64,000 bases of DNA from Sweltsa coloradensis (GCA_024449915.1 JAMZAV010000799.1:62001-126000); one strand, 5' to 3'; shown: positions 1 through 13,949, numbered from the stretch's first letter. Notes: generated from the letters alone by a model not told the origin. Made by a program: numbers and translations.

Positions 1-330
1 ATGTAAAATGGGTGTTGAATGGTGCGCTATTGAATGAATCTGATAACATTACAATGTCCATATAAAAGTAGGAAGTATTGGCCTAAAACAGCAATTCATT
101 AACTGAAAGTGGGAAGTGTGTATGTGTGTGTGTGTGTGTGTTTTAAATGTTGCGCTCTTGAATGAATTTGATTTCAATGTACATAAGTATTGCCTAAAAC
201 AACGCTGAATGAGTAAATGTGGCAAGTGGGTATAGTTAATGTGCTGTTGACTGAATCTGAATCTTATTTGGATTATTGCGTACACAATGTACATACAGAG
301 TCAATTGAATACACGAGAAAAACTTCTAAA
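1..330. repeat. Degenerate ~100-bp repeat with (GT)n
   Basis: Phrases of the type 'gcgct(a/c)ttgaatgaat(c/t)tga' followed by 'attggcctaaaaca' recur near 22, 147 and 240, and weaker echoes occur near 1045 and 7673. A (GT)n run lies at 123-140. The short open frame across it on the minus strand is repetitive and I do not read it as a gene. Repeat class not identified. Confidence 0.4.
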
Positions 331-2260
331 ATATACATTGATTGGGCCTACATTCGCTACATAAATTCATGATTGAAGAATGAGAAACAATCCTGCTTTA
401 CCCTCGCAACATTTCGGCACCTAACTTATTATCCAATATGGCAGCTGATAACTAACGCTTATGTACGTATTTTCCTATAGTCTGTCTAGAAAACAGGCGT
501 ATACCATTATTTGCAGAGCGTTACTGTGGTAAAGACGTATTGTGTCCAAGCCTCGATGGATGTAGTGTTGAAGTCGTAATTTTTTCAGTAAATGCAAGAA
601 ATTACCAATCTAAATTGGAAATATATGCGAAACTAATGCACATCATGTCGTGCTTTAGAGTTTAGAGTGTAAACATGCAAGTATACAAAAAGTATGTCAT
701 GAAATGTAGCTAAGTATTATTTTTGAGATAATTAAGCAAATTTACATGGCCCAATCTTTGTTGGGTTAGAGTGGAAAATGTATGTTTTGTCTGAAAGTGA
801 TCGAGTTAATATATGGTTTATACCTTGTACTTGCATCTTCCGAATTCTTTCAAGGTAGTGCGAATTAAGGGTTGTTTCACATTTACAAGCGCACAAATTT
901 AAACAAGTGAACAATAAAGAACTAAGGAAACGAATTAGTGAAACAAAGTATCGTATTTAGTTCCATTGAAATTATTCGGGGGATACATTTATTCATATTT
1001 GCTTTAGATTTTTGTGGTTGACTTTGGAAAATGTTTAAAAAGTGGTGCATTTGAATGAATATGACAATATATTATCCTAGTTACTAGTTTGTAAATAATA
1101 CGAAAGACTGTACTTAACCATATCGGGAAACAATGTACATTAGATGTAGCGCGATTTAGATCGATCATATACAAAATATTCTATGTTGAAAGAATGGGAA
1201 ATATTAAACGAACAGATTGTTTTTTATGAATATGAAGTGGCACTAAACAGAATGATAATCAAAATATTTCACTGAATTTGCGCTAAAGAACGCAAAATAA
1301 TTTACTCAAGAGTTGAGCCATTACAAAATCATGATGAAGCAATTCACAGTAACTGGCGTTAAACAGAATAAATAGAAACAAAAAATTGGCCTAAACAAGC
1401 CCTTGATTGGCAGAATTAAAAATACCATCTTCCTACAATGCGCCAGAATTAACCAATAACTTATCGGAATCAGTACAACATTGAAAGGACGCTAACAAAT
1501 TCTGGAAATTCAAGCTTTTGTTGTGCTAATTAATACAACTTTGAAAAGGAACACATATCTCAAGATATGATATGACATTATTATTAATGAATTTTTAAAA
1601 ATTTATTACAACAGCGATGACCAAAATGTAGCTTTTTGACGATCCTTAGAGAAGCTCATTACAAAGAATAACTTCATTGAATCGTGTCCAACAGGATAGA
1701 GTAGTTTGCGGATAGAACTAGCATGATCTAGTATCGGTCTATCGATACTACGTGTAGTTTGAATTCGAATAATATGTGCCAAGATAATACATATTTGTAT
1801 TTTTCTTATAGCTTCTTTAGTACTAAACAACAACCAATTCCAGACACTCATGGTTGGTAAATAGTAAGAAAAATAATTTTGTACACCTTAATATTTTAAG
1901 GCCTGGGCAGGACCAGAGTACAATATTTTTCGAGGGGTTATTTGTAAAGGGTAATTTCTGGAAGAAAGTAAATATTGTAATTTTTCATCTGAAAGTTTTC
2001 AATCTTCCGTTGTTAGTTATGTATTTCTTTGATAACTTTTATATTATTCTAGTCGATTCTCATAGATCTCAGTCCTTCTGTGATGAACTGTGACATGTTG
2101 AGCATGCGTGACTACGAGGTTGCTGGATCTTAGACAACAATCACTTCGTGACGACATTGAGAACCTGCCGAAACAGATTTACGATTGACATGTTGCACAG
2201 TATTGTAGGGCCTGCTTGCATATCCTATTCCAACATCTGTGCGGCTCTGCCTGCTTGAGA
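331..2260. other. Non-coding, nothing recognised
   Basis: AT-rich sequence with only short chance frames on both strands. I see no zinc-finger, transposase or reverse-transcriptase motif, no tRNA-like fold and no clear tandem repeat. If the zinc-finger exons belong to one gene, this would be intron upstream of the first exon in the window. Confidence 0.5.
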
Positions 2261-2265
2261 TGATA

Positions 2266-3291
2266 CCAGAGTCGATAAAGAAGGTTCCTCGTTGGGGGTT
2301 CTCCAACTCTCTTTCCCGCCCTCGGTTAAACAAAAGGTCGGTTTTTGGCGTTTTGATTCTAACGTTCCACGCGACTCTGTGTGATTGTTGAGGAACTACT
2401 TCAATAAAACTTACGTCACCTTTCTACCATAAAATTAACAGTCGCTGACGACGAATGCCGTGAAACGTCAAAATATTAAATACGGTCGATTGTTGGCGAA
2501 TGTTTTGGAATGAGCAAACTCTCTTGATGAGGACATTTCTGATGTAGTAGACCTAAGCCTAGGACCTAGGCCGACGACATGTATTGTTCAATATTTCGAT
2601 TTAAGTTCCAAGGGCTTACTTACGTCTGAAAACTGTATTGTGGCCTAGCTACACTTACGTCCGCCAGGCTCTTAACAATTAAGGCATATCATATATTAGG
2701 AAATTATTTTGCACAAAAATGTCAGTTACGCCTGCGCGACACTTTAAAATATAATAACAACAATAGCAAATCGTTTTATGAGGCTAAGGCCCTGGCCTAA
2801 TATGACTGAAATAAACTTTGACTAAAGTTTGACGTTTCGTCTGTCATTTGTTAATTGCAGCGTCTCTGCCCATCGATAATCGACTGACCGTATTCAGCGT
2901 GCAGGGCATTTAGTAGTTTCACATTTAAAGGCCGGTGCACATACATTCCGAAGGTTTTAGGTTTAAGGTTTATGGTCTAAGAAATGTTTTTCTATAACGT
3001 TTCTAGTACGCGCGCTACCATTGACCGGATTTATGAGAGCTCGCTGCTCATTGGCTGGGTTTAGTGTTTTGTGTTTCAGAGCTAAGAAGTTGAAATAATT
3101 TCATCTTGTTAAACCTTAGACCCTAAACCTTAAACCTTACGAAATCATGTGAACGCGATAACGCTTTACGCATGTTTCAACCTCGTTAGGAAGTTATGTG
3201 TTAAGACACCCACAGCGCGCAGAACGATGAGTCCGTTTTGATTTTGGAGTTGGAGGACCTCCCCAACGGGGAAACTTCTTTATCGACTCTG
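2266..3291. repeat. Inverted-repeat element with nested inner hairpin
   Basis: About 45 bases at 2266-2310 (containing gtcgataaagaaggttcct) return as the reverse complement at 3247-3290 (containing cttctttatcgactct). Inside lies a second inverted pair, 2949-2975 (gtttaaggtttatggtctaag) against 3112-3143 (cttagaccctaaaccttaaac). The nested arrangement suggests one MITE-like insertion inside another. Target duplications were not resolved, and the short open frames here are not convincing genes. Confidence 0.5.
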
Positions 3292-3730
3292 ATAATACGG
3301 AGCCAAATTGTTTGGATTCAATCCACCACCAGCTAGAGACTGTCAGCCAAGGTCTGTGCGCCCTTCTAGTCAAAGATCTTGTGAACGCTGGAGTGTAGGG
3401 CCTATAGTGTATAACCGATAGGGCAACATGGTTAAAACAATTTTCCATCAGAGCGCAGAACTATTAAGGTTTGGTCACCGGTATCTGGACGTTGATAAAA
3501 TTCAAACTTTAGAACACGTCCATACGGTGGTGCGTATTGTTGTTGATGATGTAGTCCTGCTGGCACCGCAATGTGACCAACCCCCGATCATGCAAACCTG
3601 CCGGAGAAACGGGATAGAGGCTTTGCCATATTATGCCTGTGAAAATGTGATGTTCTCCACACAGCTAGATTTTGCTGCAGTGTTTCGGCAAACTGTGAAC
3701 ATCTTTTTGTACGCGTCGAAAGCATCGAGT

Positions 3731-4190
3731 ACTATTTTGATTTACTTTTTGGGTTGAGCAATACGCCCCATAGACGATTATGGTGAATTCAATGACGTAT
3801 ACCCCGGTCATATTCCTGCTCATAATTTTTGGGTTGGAAGGCTAACTTTTGTTTCTATTTGTTACACATACTCATGTATACAATCTGACATACTTTGTGA
3901 TTTTTTCCCCGTTTATATCTTGCACGGTAAGATTTTTTTCCCACCAACACAAACATAGTATTTGTACAGGCGGTAGAAAAACACGTACGATCAAAAATAT
4001 TGAGGAGAAAACATTTCAAAGTATGTCAGTTTGTAGACAAAAGTATGTGTTACAAATAGAAACAAAAGTGAGCCTTCCAACCAAACAAATATTAGCATGA
4101 ATATATCCAGAGTATACGTTATTACATTCATTATAATCGTCTATATTGGGCGTACTACTCAACCCAAAAATAAATAAAACATAATTTTGG
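3731..4190. mobile_element. MITE with ~50-bp terminal inverted repeats
   Basis: The left end, containing tgggttgagcaatacgcccc and then atagacgattat, is mirrored at the right end by ataatcgtctatattgggcg and then tactactcaaccca. The inner sequence is also partly self-complementary (ggttggaaggct against agccttccaacc). The right half of a second copy lies at 52558-52760. No transposase is encoded, so it would be non-autonomous; the superfamily is not determined. Confidence 0.7.
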
Positions 4191-6033
4191 CAATGTCAGA
4201 TGATCATGATTGATAAACTATCCGTTGTTTTGATTAACTGATATTTAAGAAAAAATCAATTTAGTCGATAGATTCACCCTAACGAAGCGATTGTTGTCCA
4301 AGGCCGTATGCCTTCTTAGCGAGAGGCGGGAAACTATTAGTTGGGAAATTAGATACTAGTGTCAAGGAGATAATATATACCATTTTGATATCATGATTAT
4401 TTTATAAGGCATGCTTTTGCTTGTCTTTATGTATAAGTTTTTTTATTTCTTGCCTAATGTGAATACAGGACTTGTTTGTAATAAAGCTATGTAGAGAATA
4501 CTTGGCACAAAATACATTATTATATTTACAGACTTCGAAATGATCTCCTACTGAACAGTTTGTGAACTATTGCAGTCCGAGGAGTAAGTATTATCCATTA
4601 ATGGGAGTGAACTAATCATTCCAAACGACGCACACCTATATTGTCGGTATATGTTATGTGTTTCTCCGTGCTTATGTAATTGAAAAAAGTAGCTTCCCTT
4701 CATGGTAGTTAAATTGCAGTGCCATGCACGAAGTCGCACGTTCCCCTCATATTGTAAGATATTTATTTCAGCTTTGTATGTAAGAAAATGTAAAACACAA
4801 AAAAATTATCCCGAGATTGCTGTTCAGTATTATTCTGACATAAATAAACTCGAGAAAACAGGAGAATAAATTGTGCACATCTCTCATCTGGAACAAAATG
4901 TCCGTTTTGCGCAGTCCAGACATCAACATGTTTACAAATGTCACCAGCGCAATGTTCAATGCATAAGTTACTTGCCACGAAGTTAAGAATTAAATGGCCA
5001 GAACGTTCGCCCAGTATGCTCAAACGCTGTGTATCCATTAGGAATATCATGTTTTCACGTTGAACTCTATTTCTAGACATGCACACAAAATCTCTGCATC
5101 TGACAGCTGGCACCCGCTTTGACAGACTGCTATTCCCTGTTTTCTCAAATATCACCTCTACCCGCTATTAACTTAATGTTAACGTATATTAAAGTTATAC
5201 ATTCCAAATGATTGTTCCCATTAATATGTTGTTTTGTGGTCTACGTTTTGTAACCCTACATACATAAATATGTGTAATGTTAATTGTTTAATGTAGTATA
5301 CAACCTGTAAAGTATATGTTGTGCAAATGCATGTGTTTTTTCTCAGTTTACTGACGAATGGAATATGAATAGCATATTCCACCGTAATCAAACATGCCTA
5401 CATTTCATGTAATCGTACAACATTCTATGTTACTGATTCAATACCATTGTTTCCTTTAAAGTATAATATGTAATACGAATATATGTATTTCATGTATCTT
5501 AATGTCGTATTGCATATGAAAAGATGTGCATCATTTATGTTAAGTGTAGTTGTATTATTGAAAGGCAAGATGAACAATCCAATGAGCTTGTAAAATTATC
5601 CTCCTATGAAAAAAGACCCACACCACATTGCAAATAACTACGAACAACTAACAGCAAAATAGCTGTTGAAACCAGTTATGTTCTCACTATAGTTCTTGAA
5701 ATTGACCAAAGCTGCTAATTGTAAAGTTTCCAAAATGTTATCTTACAGTAACGTCCGCACGGATACCCGTCAATTGGTCTCAAGTCCGTTGCCAAAGTAT
5801 ATCAAGAGTAGTAACCACCAAGTCCTCGGGCTTACCAGAAGCGAATCGTTAGACTGGGCCCACAATTGATCCCCGCCCCCTGAGTGGATGTTTCATGCTC
5901 CGCAAATTCAAATTAATTGTTAACCCTCCCATACGTTGGCTAGTATATCATGCGTTTATTCATTCTCTTCTTTCCCATGACATAATTTTCTGGGGCTCGT
6001 CATCGCACGCGAACCGCATTTTTATTATTAAAT
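4191..6033. other. Non-coding, nothing recognised
   Basis: AT-rich sequence with chance open frames only, including a 130-codon minus-strand frame at 4763-5155 that shows no family motif. No repeat shared with the rest of the window was noticed. Confidence 0.45.
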
Positions 6034-6827
6034 TAGGAAAACGCTTAAGTCCCGCCGCGTTGTTGGATGAGCGTAATTGGTGCATTGAGCTGCCATGTGT
6101 TATGCGGATTTTCTGTTGTTCTGTGGAAAAATCATTACAAAGTTCAAGATTTTTTTTAAATTTAATTAAATTTAATACAAAATTATCTTAAATTTTAAAT
6201 TCTTTTGACAAATCGTAATTTTAAAAAAGAAAAAAAAATCGTAAAATTGCGATTTTTATAAGAAATAATTATTTGATTGCGCTTAAATTTGCCACGAATA
6301 TATTAATTTATAAAATTAAGGTTCTGTGATAAAATCAGTACAATAGGATATAGCATGTAGGGGTTATAAGTCAAAGAATTGTTAAAAAAAGAAAAAACCC
6401 GTAAAATTTCGATTTTCACGAGAAATAATTTTTCGATTGTGCTCAAATTTCACACGAATATCTTAGTTCATAAAATTAAGGTTCTGTGAAAAAATCATTA
6501 AAATCGGATAAAGCATGTAGGTGTTAAAAGTCGAAGAAAATTTTCTAAAAATCGAAAAAAATCGTAAAATTGCGATTTTCATGAGAAATAATTTTTCGAT
6601 TGCGCTCAAAAACGTGGCAGTTCTAAGTTCAGAGATTTCGAAGGTCTTCACAAAATTTCATTGCTATTGGAGTATCGGTTTAGCCGGAATCTTGCTGACA
6701 AACACACAAAAATACAGAAAAAAAATACAGAAAGAAAGAAAGAAAGAAAGAAAAAAAAAACATTCCGGATTTTTTTCTCCAGTGTAGTGAAATGGAATCT
6801 TCGCTTCGCTCGCTACGCTCATCCAAT
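6034..6827 (+). mobile_element. GAGCG-family MITE, copy 1
   Basis: Begins with taggaaaacgcttaagtccc and ends with tcgctacgctcatccaa. The inner terminal repeat is ttggatgagcgta and its complement. The body has about three ~145-bp subrepeats (aattgcgattttcatgagaa, then a stretch with aaggttctgtgaaaaaatca, then ggataaagcatgtaggtgtt). Near the right end is a homopurine (GAAA)n run. Four other copies are in this window. No transposase is present. Confidence 0.75.
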
Positions 6828-7945
6828 AACGGCTTTTAGGATTTTTACTGGAATATCCCGACGACAATAATGCAAACCTCATTTCTCATATGAACGTATC
6901 CTCACTTTAACATGTACGCTAACTATCACAGCTACAATTTTTGTGTATTCTGCTTATCCTGACCATTTACAGTAAATAATGCCCACTGGGCCACCATTCC
7001 CATTTTACTAGATAAAATACTAGCATTTTCATCCCCAAATCTAGCCACACATTTTTTGACAAAAGCCCGACTCGCGTTTGTAGGACATTATTTAATACAC
7101 ATACACTCCCTTAATATAAATTGAACACTTTCTTCTAAATAAAGATTACTACTCATTAAGAGAATTCCTTGATGATCTTAAAATAAAATTCTTTATTTCA
7201 CACTTCTTTGTCACCTTTTTTCCTTCACTTTCGCTTCGTGAAATACTATATAATGCTATACTGCAGTCTACAACAGATCTAACGTAAAGAAAATTATAAA
7301 TCTTTATAGTTTGATACAAAAATTGTATTCCCTTATGCTTAATCGTTTATTTAACACTTCAACCTGGTTCGTTAATGCATTTGTTATTCATATTTACAAT
7401 TAGTATTGTTTTTGTGCATCTGCACTATTTTGTTGTAACTGCCATGTATCTCATACATGTACTTTGTACGTGTCAGTTGATTTAAAAAAATAATCAATGA
7501 AAAACAATATCATTTCAATACACACTTTATATGTCATACGAAAAGAAATACTATAAATTGTTTGTATGTAGGTTTTTGTAAAAAAAAAGGGGGGGGGAAT
7601 AGCCATTAACTTGGTTACAATTGAAGTCAATTTATTGAAATTGAAGAGACTAATTTACAAATGGAGCATTTTGTATGGTGCATATTTTAAATGAATGCGA
7701 TATAATTGGTAAAGATTAAGATCTTGAATTATTAGATTGTTCATGCTTATTCATTAAGTGTATGTTAAATGTGATCACTTGTGTTTTGAAGATTTGAATG
7801 TTTGATGTTCAAACTAGTTTAACTCAGCGTTCCACGCTACGTATTCGTATCTATCAATGTTAAATCTGTTATAATAATTTGTGTGTATGTCAGATGCTTG
7901 AGAAATGTAATACATTCTTTTAATTGTTAACATTATTATGTAACT
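6828..7945. other. Non-coding, nothing recognised
   Basis: AT-rich, with a g-run after poly(A) near 7585-7600. No gene motif and no strong repeat seen. Confidence 0.45.
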
Positions 7946-8022
7946 ACAGGGTTGGCTTGGTCGCTTTGGTTTTTTGTCCCCCACTGAAAATCAGTTATAT
8001 TACCGAGTGGGTAGAATCTCAA
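7946..8022 (+). repeat. SINE 3' part (hairpin-tail family)
   Basis: Holds the end of the SINE described at 38530-38940: cagggttggcttggtcgctt, then gtcccccactgaaaatcag, ttatattaccgagtgggtag and a tail. Only the 3' part is present, as expected of 5'-truncated retrotransposition. Confidence 0.7.
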
Positions 8023-8691
8023 TACGAATTTATTTATCTATTATGTGAAATTTTAGTTTAACATTGTTTTTTTGTAATATTTTCCCTGATTTTCATTAAT
8101 ACCTACAACCTTGTTTTTAGATGCGAATCTCTTATGTGCACACAGGTTTAACTTAAATTTCAAGATTACGAATTTGTATCTATCAGTGTTAAGTCTGTGG
8201 TGTCCATGTTATATGAATGATAAATTTAATACATGTTTTGATAGATGTATGATAGATTAGCTCCGGTTTATTTCATTTAATACGTGTAAAACCTTGTGTT
8301 TTTAAGTTGTGTATCTTTGATGTATGTTCACACAGGTTTAACATAAAGTTCAAGATGACGTATTCGTATCTACCCATGTTAAATCTGTGACAGGAATGTT
8401 CGATTTTGAAGAATTTAATGCAAGTTTTACAATGTTGAATAATATTACCTATGTATACGCGGGTTCCTATAATTCTGGTCATTTACCAAATTCTAAGTTG
8501 TGTACTCCTTATGAGTTTTTATTTGTTATATTATAGCAAATGTTACTATTGTTACGATTAATAACCAACTTATTATCCAATTATTGATCTCTATACTATT
8601 TCAGATATGTTTATGAATGTGATGAAAACGAATGATTAATTAATAAATACATTGTCGTATTTGAGTACTTAATAAAAAATCCCTTATACAT
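8023..8691. other. Non-coding with short internal repeats
   Basis: Related phrases such as 'cacaggtttaac(a/t)taaa(g/t)ttcaagat' followed by 'cgta-tcgtatctacc' recur near 7820, 8145 and 8332, giving an old ~185-bp tandem pattern. No gene seen. Confidence 0.4.
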
Positions 8692-9318
8692 CCTTAAGGG
8701 GTATTCACCCGCTAAACTAAAAAAAATATATTTCATTCAGACTAACTAGTTATGCATTTAGAAAGTAACAGAACAATTATTGGGTTGCCCGAAAATAAAT
8801 TGTCAAACTTGGTAATTTTAGAGCTAGGTCCCATCGGCAAAAATCTCCCATAAGAAATAACATGGAGACGATCATTATCCCCGTGACCTTGGAGGATTTT
8901 GATCAAAAAATATAAGCTATTATTGACGTACCCAACAGCCCTTTCATTAAAATCACTATATTTTGTTTTGTAATTTGGATAAGTGGTTCGGTCAAAATAT
9001 GCTGATTACCAAGAAGGGGTGTGATTTTGGAATGTATATTTTGCGATTTTTAGTGTATATTTGTGCTCAGTTTTAAGACACGATGTTCTTAAGGGCCATT
9101 TTAGATTGGTACTATGCTCTCGTATATGTGGAACAGAAAATTAGCAGGTTAAAGCCGATTTCAGAAATTCCCCATAACGCCAATTTTCACAAATTTCATG
9201 ATCGAACAAGACAGTTACACTTACAAGATATAATTGTTTAAACTGTCTTTATAGTGTAGTATAATGCTATAGATTATGTGGTAAAAAATAACTTTTGGGG
9301 GTAATAGACCCTTTAAAG
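8692..9318 (-). mobile_element. TTAAAGGGG-family MITE, copy 1
   Basis: Reverse-strand copy of a ~640-bp element also found at 36712, 45447 and 59505. It keeps the conserved stretch reading (on +) tggttcggtcaaaatatgct, then gattaccaagaaggggtgtg. The ends are cttaaggggtatt and taatagaccctttaaag. It is diverged and slightly deleted compared with the other three. Confidence 0.7.
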
Positions 9319-10840
9319 ATAATAGACGGTTCTATCGAAAACGTTGCAATGAAAGTTATTTCTTTACGAATAGCAATAATTGTACTCTCGACTAAAAAAA
9401 ATCAAGGGCTAAGTAAAGTAGAACAACAAGTTTTTCTTGTTATTTAGGCGATGGTCCCCGCTAATTTTTTATGTTATTTTAAAAAATCCCAAAAATGTGT
9501 AATAACCCAATTAGGTATTGACAATTATAAAATGCTAAGTTTGACCGTGAAAGGGAGGCAAAGAATTTTAAGTTAGTTTTTTGAGTGTAAGAAAATTTCG
9601 ATAGATGTTGATTTGCAGTCATTTTAAAAAATTCGGTTTCTGAATGAAAAAGCCAATGATTTTTACAGCATTTTAAAAAGCCCCACACGTAAAGTTGGGG
9701 TTTCAGTTTTTTTTGATGTTCTAAAAATTAAAAATTGGGAAAGCTAATGAATTGTTTTTTTCTAGGTGATTTCAACATGTTTTGATAAGAAGACATTACC
9801 AAAAATAATTTAAAATTTCACTAGATCACAGGGATTGTAAAATTGTTTAAGTCTGTTAGAGGTTAAAAATAGGTCAGCTACTTTTTTTTGATCATGTTTA
9901 TGAAAAATCAAAATAAAAATTATTTGTCGGTTTATAAGTGTGGGTTTAATCGATCATGAAAAAAATTTATTGTGTTCGAAGTTTAAATAAGAAAATTTTT
10001 TTCCCAAAAATTTTTAAAATATACTAGAAATTAAAGAATGTTGTTTTGAAGCAAGTAGTGAAGATATTTTAAGTGGCCCTTACCAAATTTGGGTATGGCG
10101 GTAATGCGATGATAAAAGAAATGTTTGTTAAAGTATCGTAGAACCTCAAATGAGCATCCCACTTTTTAAAAATTAAGAGTTAAAGGAACCCAGATGGTAA
10201 ACAGCAGAGTTTAGGAAACCCATGCATAGGAGAGACCACTTGCGCAAAAAATTCAGAATTTTTAAAAGGGCCCCCAAACGGGAAGGAATAAAAGGGAAAG
10301 TAGAAAAAAGGTAAATAATCAGATTCGTTTTCAAGCGGAGCTTTTTAAGTCTTCTTTTTGAAATGATATTTCTTAAAAAATCTTTATGGTCGTTAAAATA
10401 ATTTGACGGGAAACCAGAAAAAAAGTGTAGCTACCCCTCATTACAGAAAGGGGGTACCCTACACGTCAAACCCGACTTTTGCGTTTGTTAAAAAAAAGTT
10501 TTGTTTTGTAAACGTTAGTTTTTTTCCAGTAAAATTGGGTAATTGAAGAATTAAATAAAGGAAGCAAGGATCCCCGCTACAAGTAACTAAAAAGAAGTCT
10601 TTTCAGAATTAAACGCCTTAAAAATTAGAAGTTCCGCACAATTCAAGAGATTCCATGCTAGTATTTTAAAAAATCCATCAAAGTGGGATTATAGGTATCT
10701 AATTTCCCTTTTTCTTTCTTGTAGGTATTTCCCAACACGCTAAAATTGGAAGGGAAACGCCTTTATAAGAGTAAGGTAAAAAGAGTGATAGGAATTTTTA
10801 TCACCTATATAAACTCTTCCAATTTGGGAAAATTATTTAA
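9319..10840. other. AT-rich, homopolymer-rich non-coding sequence
   Basis: Rich in runs of a, t, g and c (for example aaaagggcccccaaacggg near 10262). It may include a badly decayed or badly sequenced upstream part of the LINE that follows, but I see no readable motif before about 10890. Confidence 0.4.
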
Positions 10841-12905
10841 AATATTTTCACAAGAGGTTTTACATGAATGGATCATCTGAAAGGGGTTTAAGTGCAAACC
10901 AGCATGGGTTTTAGGAAAGGCAGGGCAACGAAAGTGCCCTTCTAGCTTTTCAATTTTATCTAAAAGGGGTTTAAAAACGTAATGGTAAAATTGGAGCTTC
11001 TTTGTTGATCTTTAGGAAGCTTTGTTTTAGTACCTTTTTTACCTCTTTTAAAAAAATTAAAAACAGGGATAAAAGTAAATCCTTTTTGTTTCAATTTTGG
11101 GGGTTTTTTTTAAAAAAAAAATGTTTAAAAATCTTTCAAAATTAGTTCAAAAGTATTCAAATATTTTGTGGATACCCCCAAAGGGTCAAATTTGGGCCCC
11201 TTTTTTTATTCTTTTATAGATGATAATTACTATAATGGGAGAATCAATTTTATCTTATATCGAGACTTGGTCTTTTTTTTAGAAGGTGTGGATGTCAAAG
11301 AGATCGTAAAAAGTCTTCAAGAAGTTCTAAAGAGGGGGATGATTGGTTTAAAAAAATCAGGAACTTGATAATTTTAATTTAAGCAAAACAATTTTTTATT
11401 TTTCATAAAGGGAATGTAGAAGCTGAATGATATTCTTTTTACGTTTAATTGTAAGTAAGTTAATTTCTAAGTGTATGAATTAAATATCTTTGGGGTTTTC
11501 TTAGATTGTATTTTTAAATTTTTTAAAAAACTTTTGAAAATGTGTGTAATAAAGTATCATCAGCAATTGGAATTATAAGTAGAATGAAGAGGTTTGTAAC
11601 TGAGAGAATGTTGAGGTTACTAGTAGATTCTTATATTCACTCTGGTTTTGATTATTGCTTAGTGGTTTGGGCAGTAAGACCATCTACTGAGTATGTTGTA
11701 GGCCCTTCAGAAGAGAATTTACCATCTGTTTGATTCATTTCCCTTGAGCCAAGATTTGCAGTCTGATTGTTTCACGATTGAGGAAAGGATGAAGTATAGC
11801 GTGGCTGGTAAATACATACAAAGTATTGAAAGATATATTTTTAGGTATTCTACCCAATATTTTTAAAATTGTTGATCGTGATAGAAATTCTACTTTAATA
11901 AACTCATTGGAAGTTCCTAGATTAAATTCTGAAGCATTTAGAAAGTCATTTATGTACTGAGGCGTATCCTATTGGAATTCAATTTCTTATGATATTAGAA
12001 GCCAGTTTACTGATCTAGGAATTGTACAATTTAAAAGTAAAATTGAAGCAATGATAATGAAGCAAAGAGCAAAGAATTGATTTTTTACTATTTATTTGTA
12101 GGTTATTGTCTGTGTATTTGTGAAATGTTAATTTACCGTTATAAGTTCTTATTAATGAGTTTGCTTTTCTCTTTGTTTGTTCATTATTGCTTTGATTATG
12201 ATATAATCAATGTGTTTTCAATTATATTTTTCTGCCTAGATTGTCTGGTTACCGCCCACTGATGGAGCTTGCAACTTGAGTTAGGTGTCCTGTATCATTG
12301 CTGTGATCAGTTTTTGACGTGAACAATTTAAAATAATTATATATCTGATATAATTATATATTAGAGTCAAGAATTTTTTGGACTAAACTGTTTTCAAGAT
12401 TTGAACACAAAAATGAAAATTGAACACAAGAATAAAGATTCACGTTCGGTGGTTTCTTCCGCGAAAGTTTTTTGATTATACTCCCTGATTTGCTGTTCCT
12501 GATTTTTGGCAAACCTCATATTCGTTTGAGTGGGATCGTCTAAAAAATCATTTTTTTTCTTTTCGTTTTTCTTTTTTAATGTTTTTTTTTCTTTTTTTTT
12601 CTTTTTCTTTTTTCTTTCTTCTTTTTTTCCCATTTTTTCCCTTTTTTTTCCCTTTTCTTTTCATTCCCCACCCTTTTTATATTTGATTCATTAATTAAAT
12701 ACGTTTTATATCATTTTTATTTGTTAACAAAATTGTTGTGTTTAAATGCATTGTTGTTGTAATGCTAATATTTCAAATATGTACTTAAATGTAGTTTATT
12801 GTAGTTTCTGCATCTATGTAATTAGATTTATTTAGTTGTCCTCCATTGTAAATCAGTTTTTATAACTGAATAGGATAGAGTTAAATAAATAAATAAATAA
12901 ATAAA
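10841..12905 (+). mobile_element. Decayed non-LTR retrotransposon (LINE) with hairpin tail
   Basis: Fragments of a reverse transcriptase ORF2 read on +, interrupted by many small indels. The finger-domain motif NQHGFRKGRAT is encoded near 10897-10931 with an extra t. A GxPQG-type box appears as TPKGSNLGPFF at 11171-11205. The thumb region (LVDSYIHSGFDYCLVVW) is at 11620-11670, and a typical C-terminal stretch (LEVPRLNSEAFRKSF) lies near 11908-11952. The copy ends in a hairpin-capable 3' sequence (12838-12882) followed by (AAAT)n. The tail closely resembles that of the SINE family in this window, which makes this LINE a candidate for its mobilising partner. Clade (CR1/L2/jockey-like) is inferred from motifs only. 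It cannot be active. Confidence 0.8.
12548..12662. repeat. Polypyrimidine tract
   Basis: About 115 bases made almost wholly of t with c, and hardly any a or g. It lies within the 3' part of the LINE region and may be an expansion or an assembly artefact. Confidence 0.7.
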
Positions 12906-13949
12906 GGTAAATTTACAAAGTAATAAGCACGGGTATTGGTAAAGAAAACAGTTTTTAACGATCGTTTAGGTTTTAATTTATGTAAATATCACTAATACAA
13001 CCCTGCACATAGTTTTAATTGGAAATTTTGAAATTATTGTGCATGTGTGTACTTAGTTCAAAGTAGAATTGCATGTATTCGTTTCTGTACATTGGTATTT
13101 ACAAACTAAGTCGGATAATAAGAAACACACAAACGCTAAGAATGACTAAGAAGCTCAGGAAATAGTGAAAGCGTTCATACACATTCCTACAAGTCTACAA
13201 GCAGTCTACACGCTTAACTCATTAATCAATCACTGTTAATTCTTAGGAGCAACCAGTGACATAAAACACGAGCCAATTTAATCATTGGATGAATAATTAA
13301 AACTGGTTCAAAGTTTCTTGAAACATAAGCTTTAATTTTAATCGCAAATACTTAAAAGAAACCGATCTCTGGCTGACTATTTCTCACTCTCAACCACTGA
13401 CAATTAGCTGTTTCAGAGTGGGTAGACTCTAAATACGATTGTTTTTTTGTAAAATGTATAGAAATTGATATATTGAACAAAAACATGCAAGTTCACAAAC
13501 ATGTTCCTGAGTTGGAAAAGAAGGGGCTTAACAAAATATTCTGGACCTAACAGAGATACGTAGGCCTTCATTTGATTTAATCCACATTTAAAATATAAAT
13601 TCCAAGAATTCAACGGTGTGCATCGATTCTATTGAAAATGTTGGTTATTTGTGCTCGTTGCATTGTGAATTTATAGTAATACACTATTCACTACTTCATA
13701 ACGAGGCTATACCTTTTTTTTATTTACTTATAACGCATGTTTACGCGATTAACTATAAGTTTAATAATAATAATTAAACATAAATCGTCGCGAACCGTGG
13801 CAACGAGAATCACATTACTGGCAATATTGTGATTATTCGGTAAAAGACGGGAAGGTACATGTTCTTCTTTAATGTCTCTGAATGTATGGAATTATAACTT
13901 TTTGTTCTCCTTACACTTCTTTGATGCCGGTTCTATGTTTGCGTTTCAG
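12906..13949. other. Presumed intron 5' of exon A
   Basis: No gene motif. A 24-base scrap of the SINE tail (gtgggtagactctaaatac) lies at 13414-13437. The last bases before 13950 (gtttgcgtttcag) form the splice acceptor of exon A. Confidence 0.5.

Noticed and set aside
3428..3757. 109-codon plus-strand frame as a gene
   Set aside because: No domain, no splice signals, a minus-strand frame overlaps it partly, and its end runs into a MITE.
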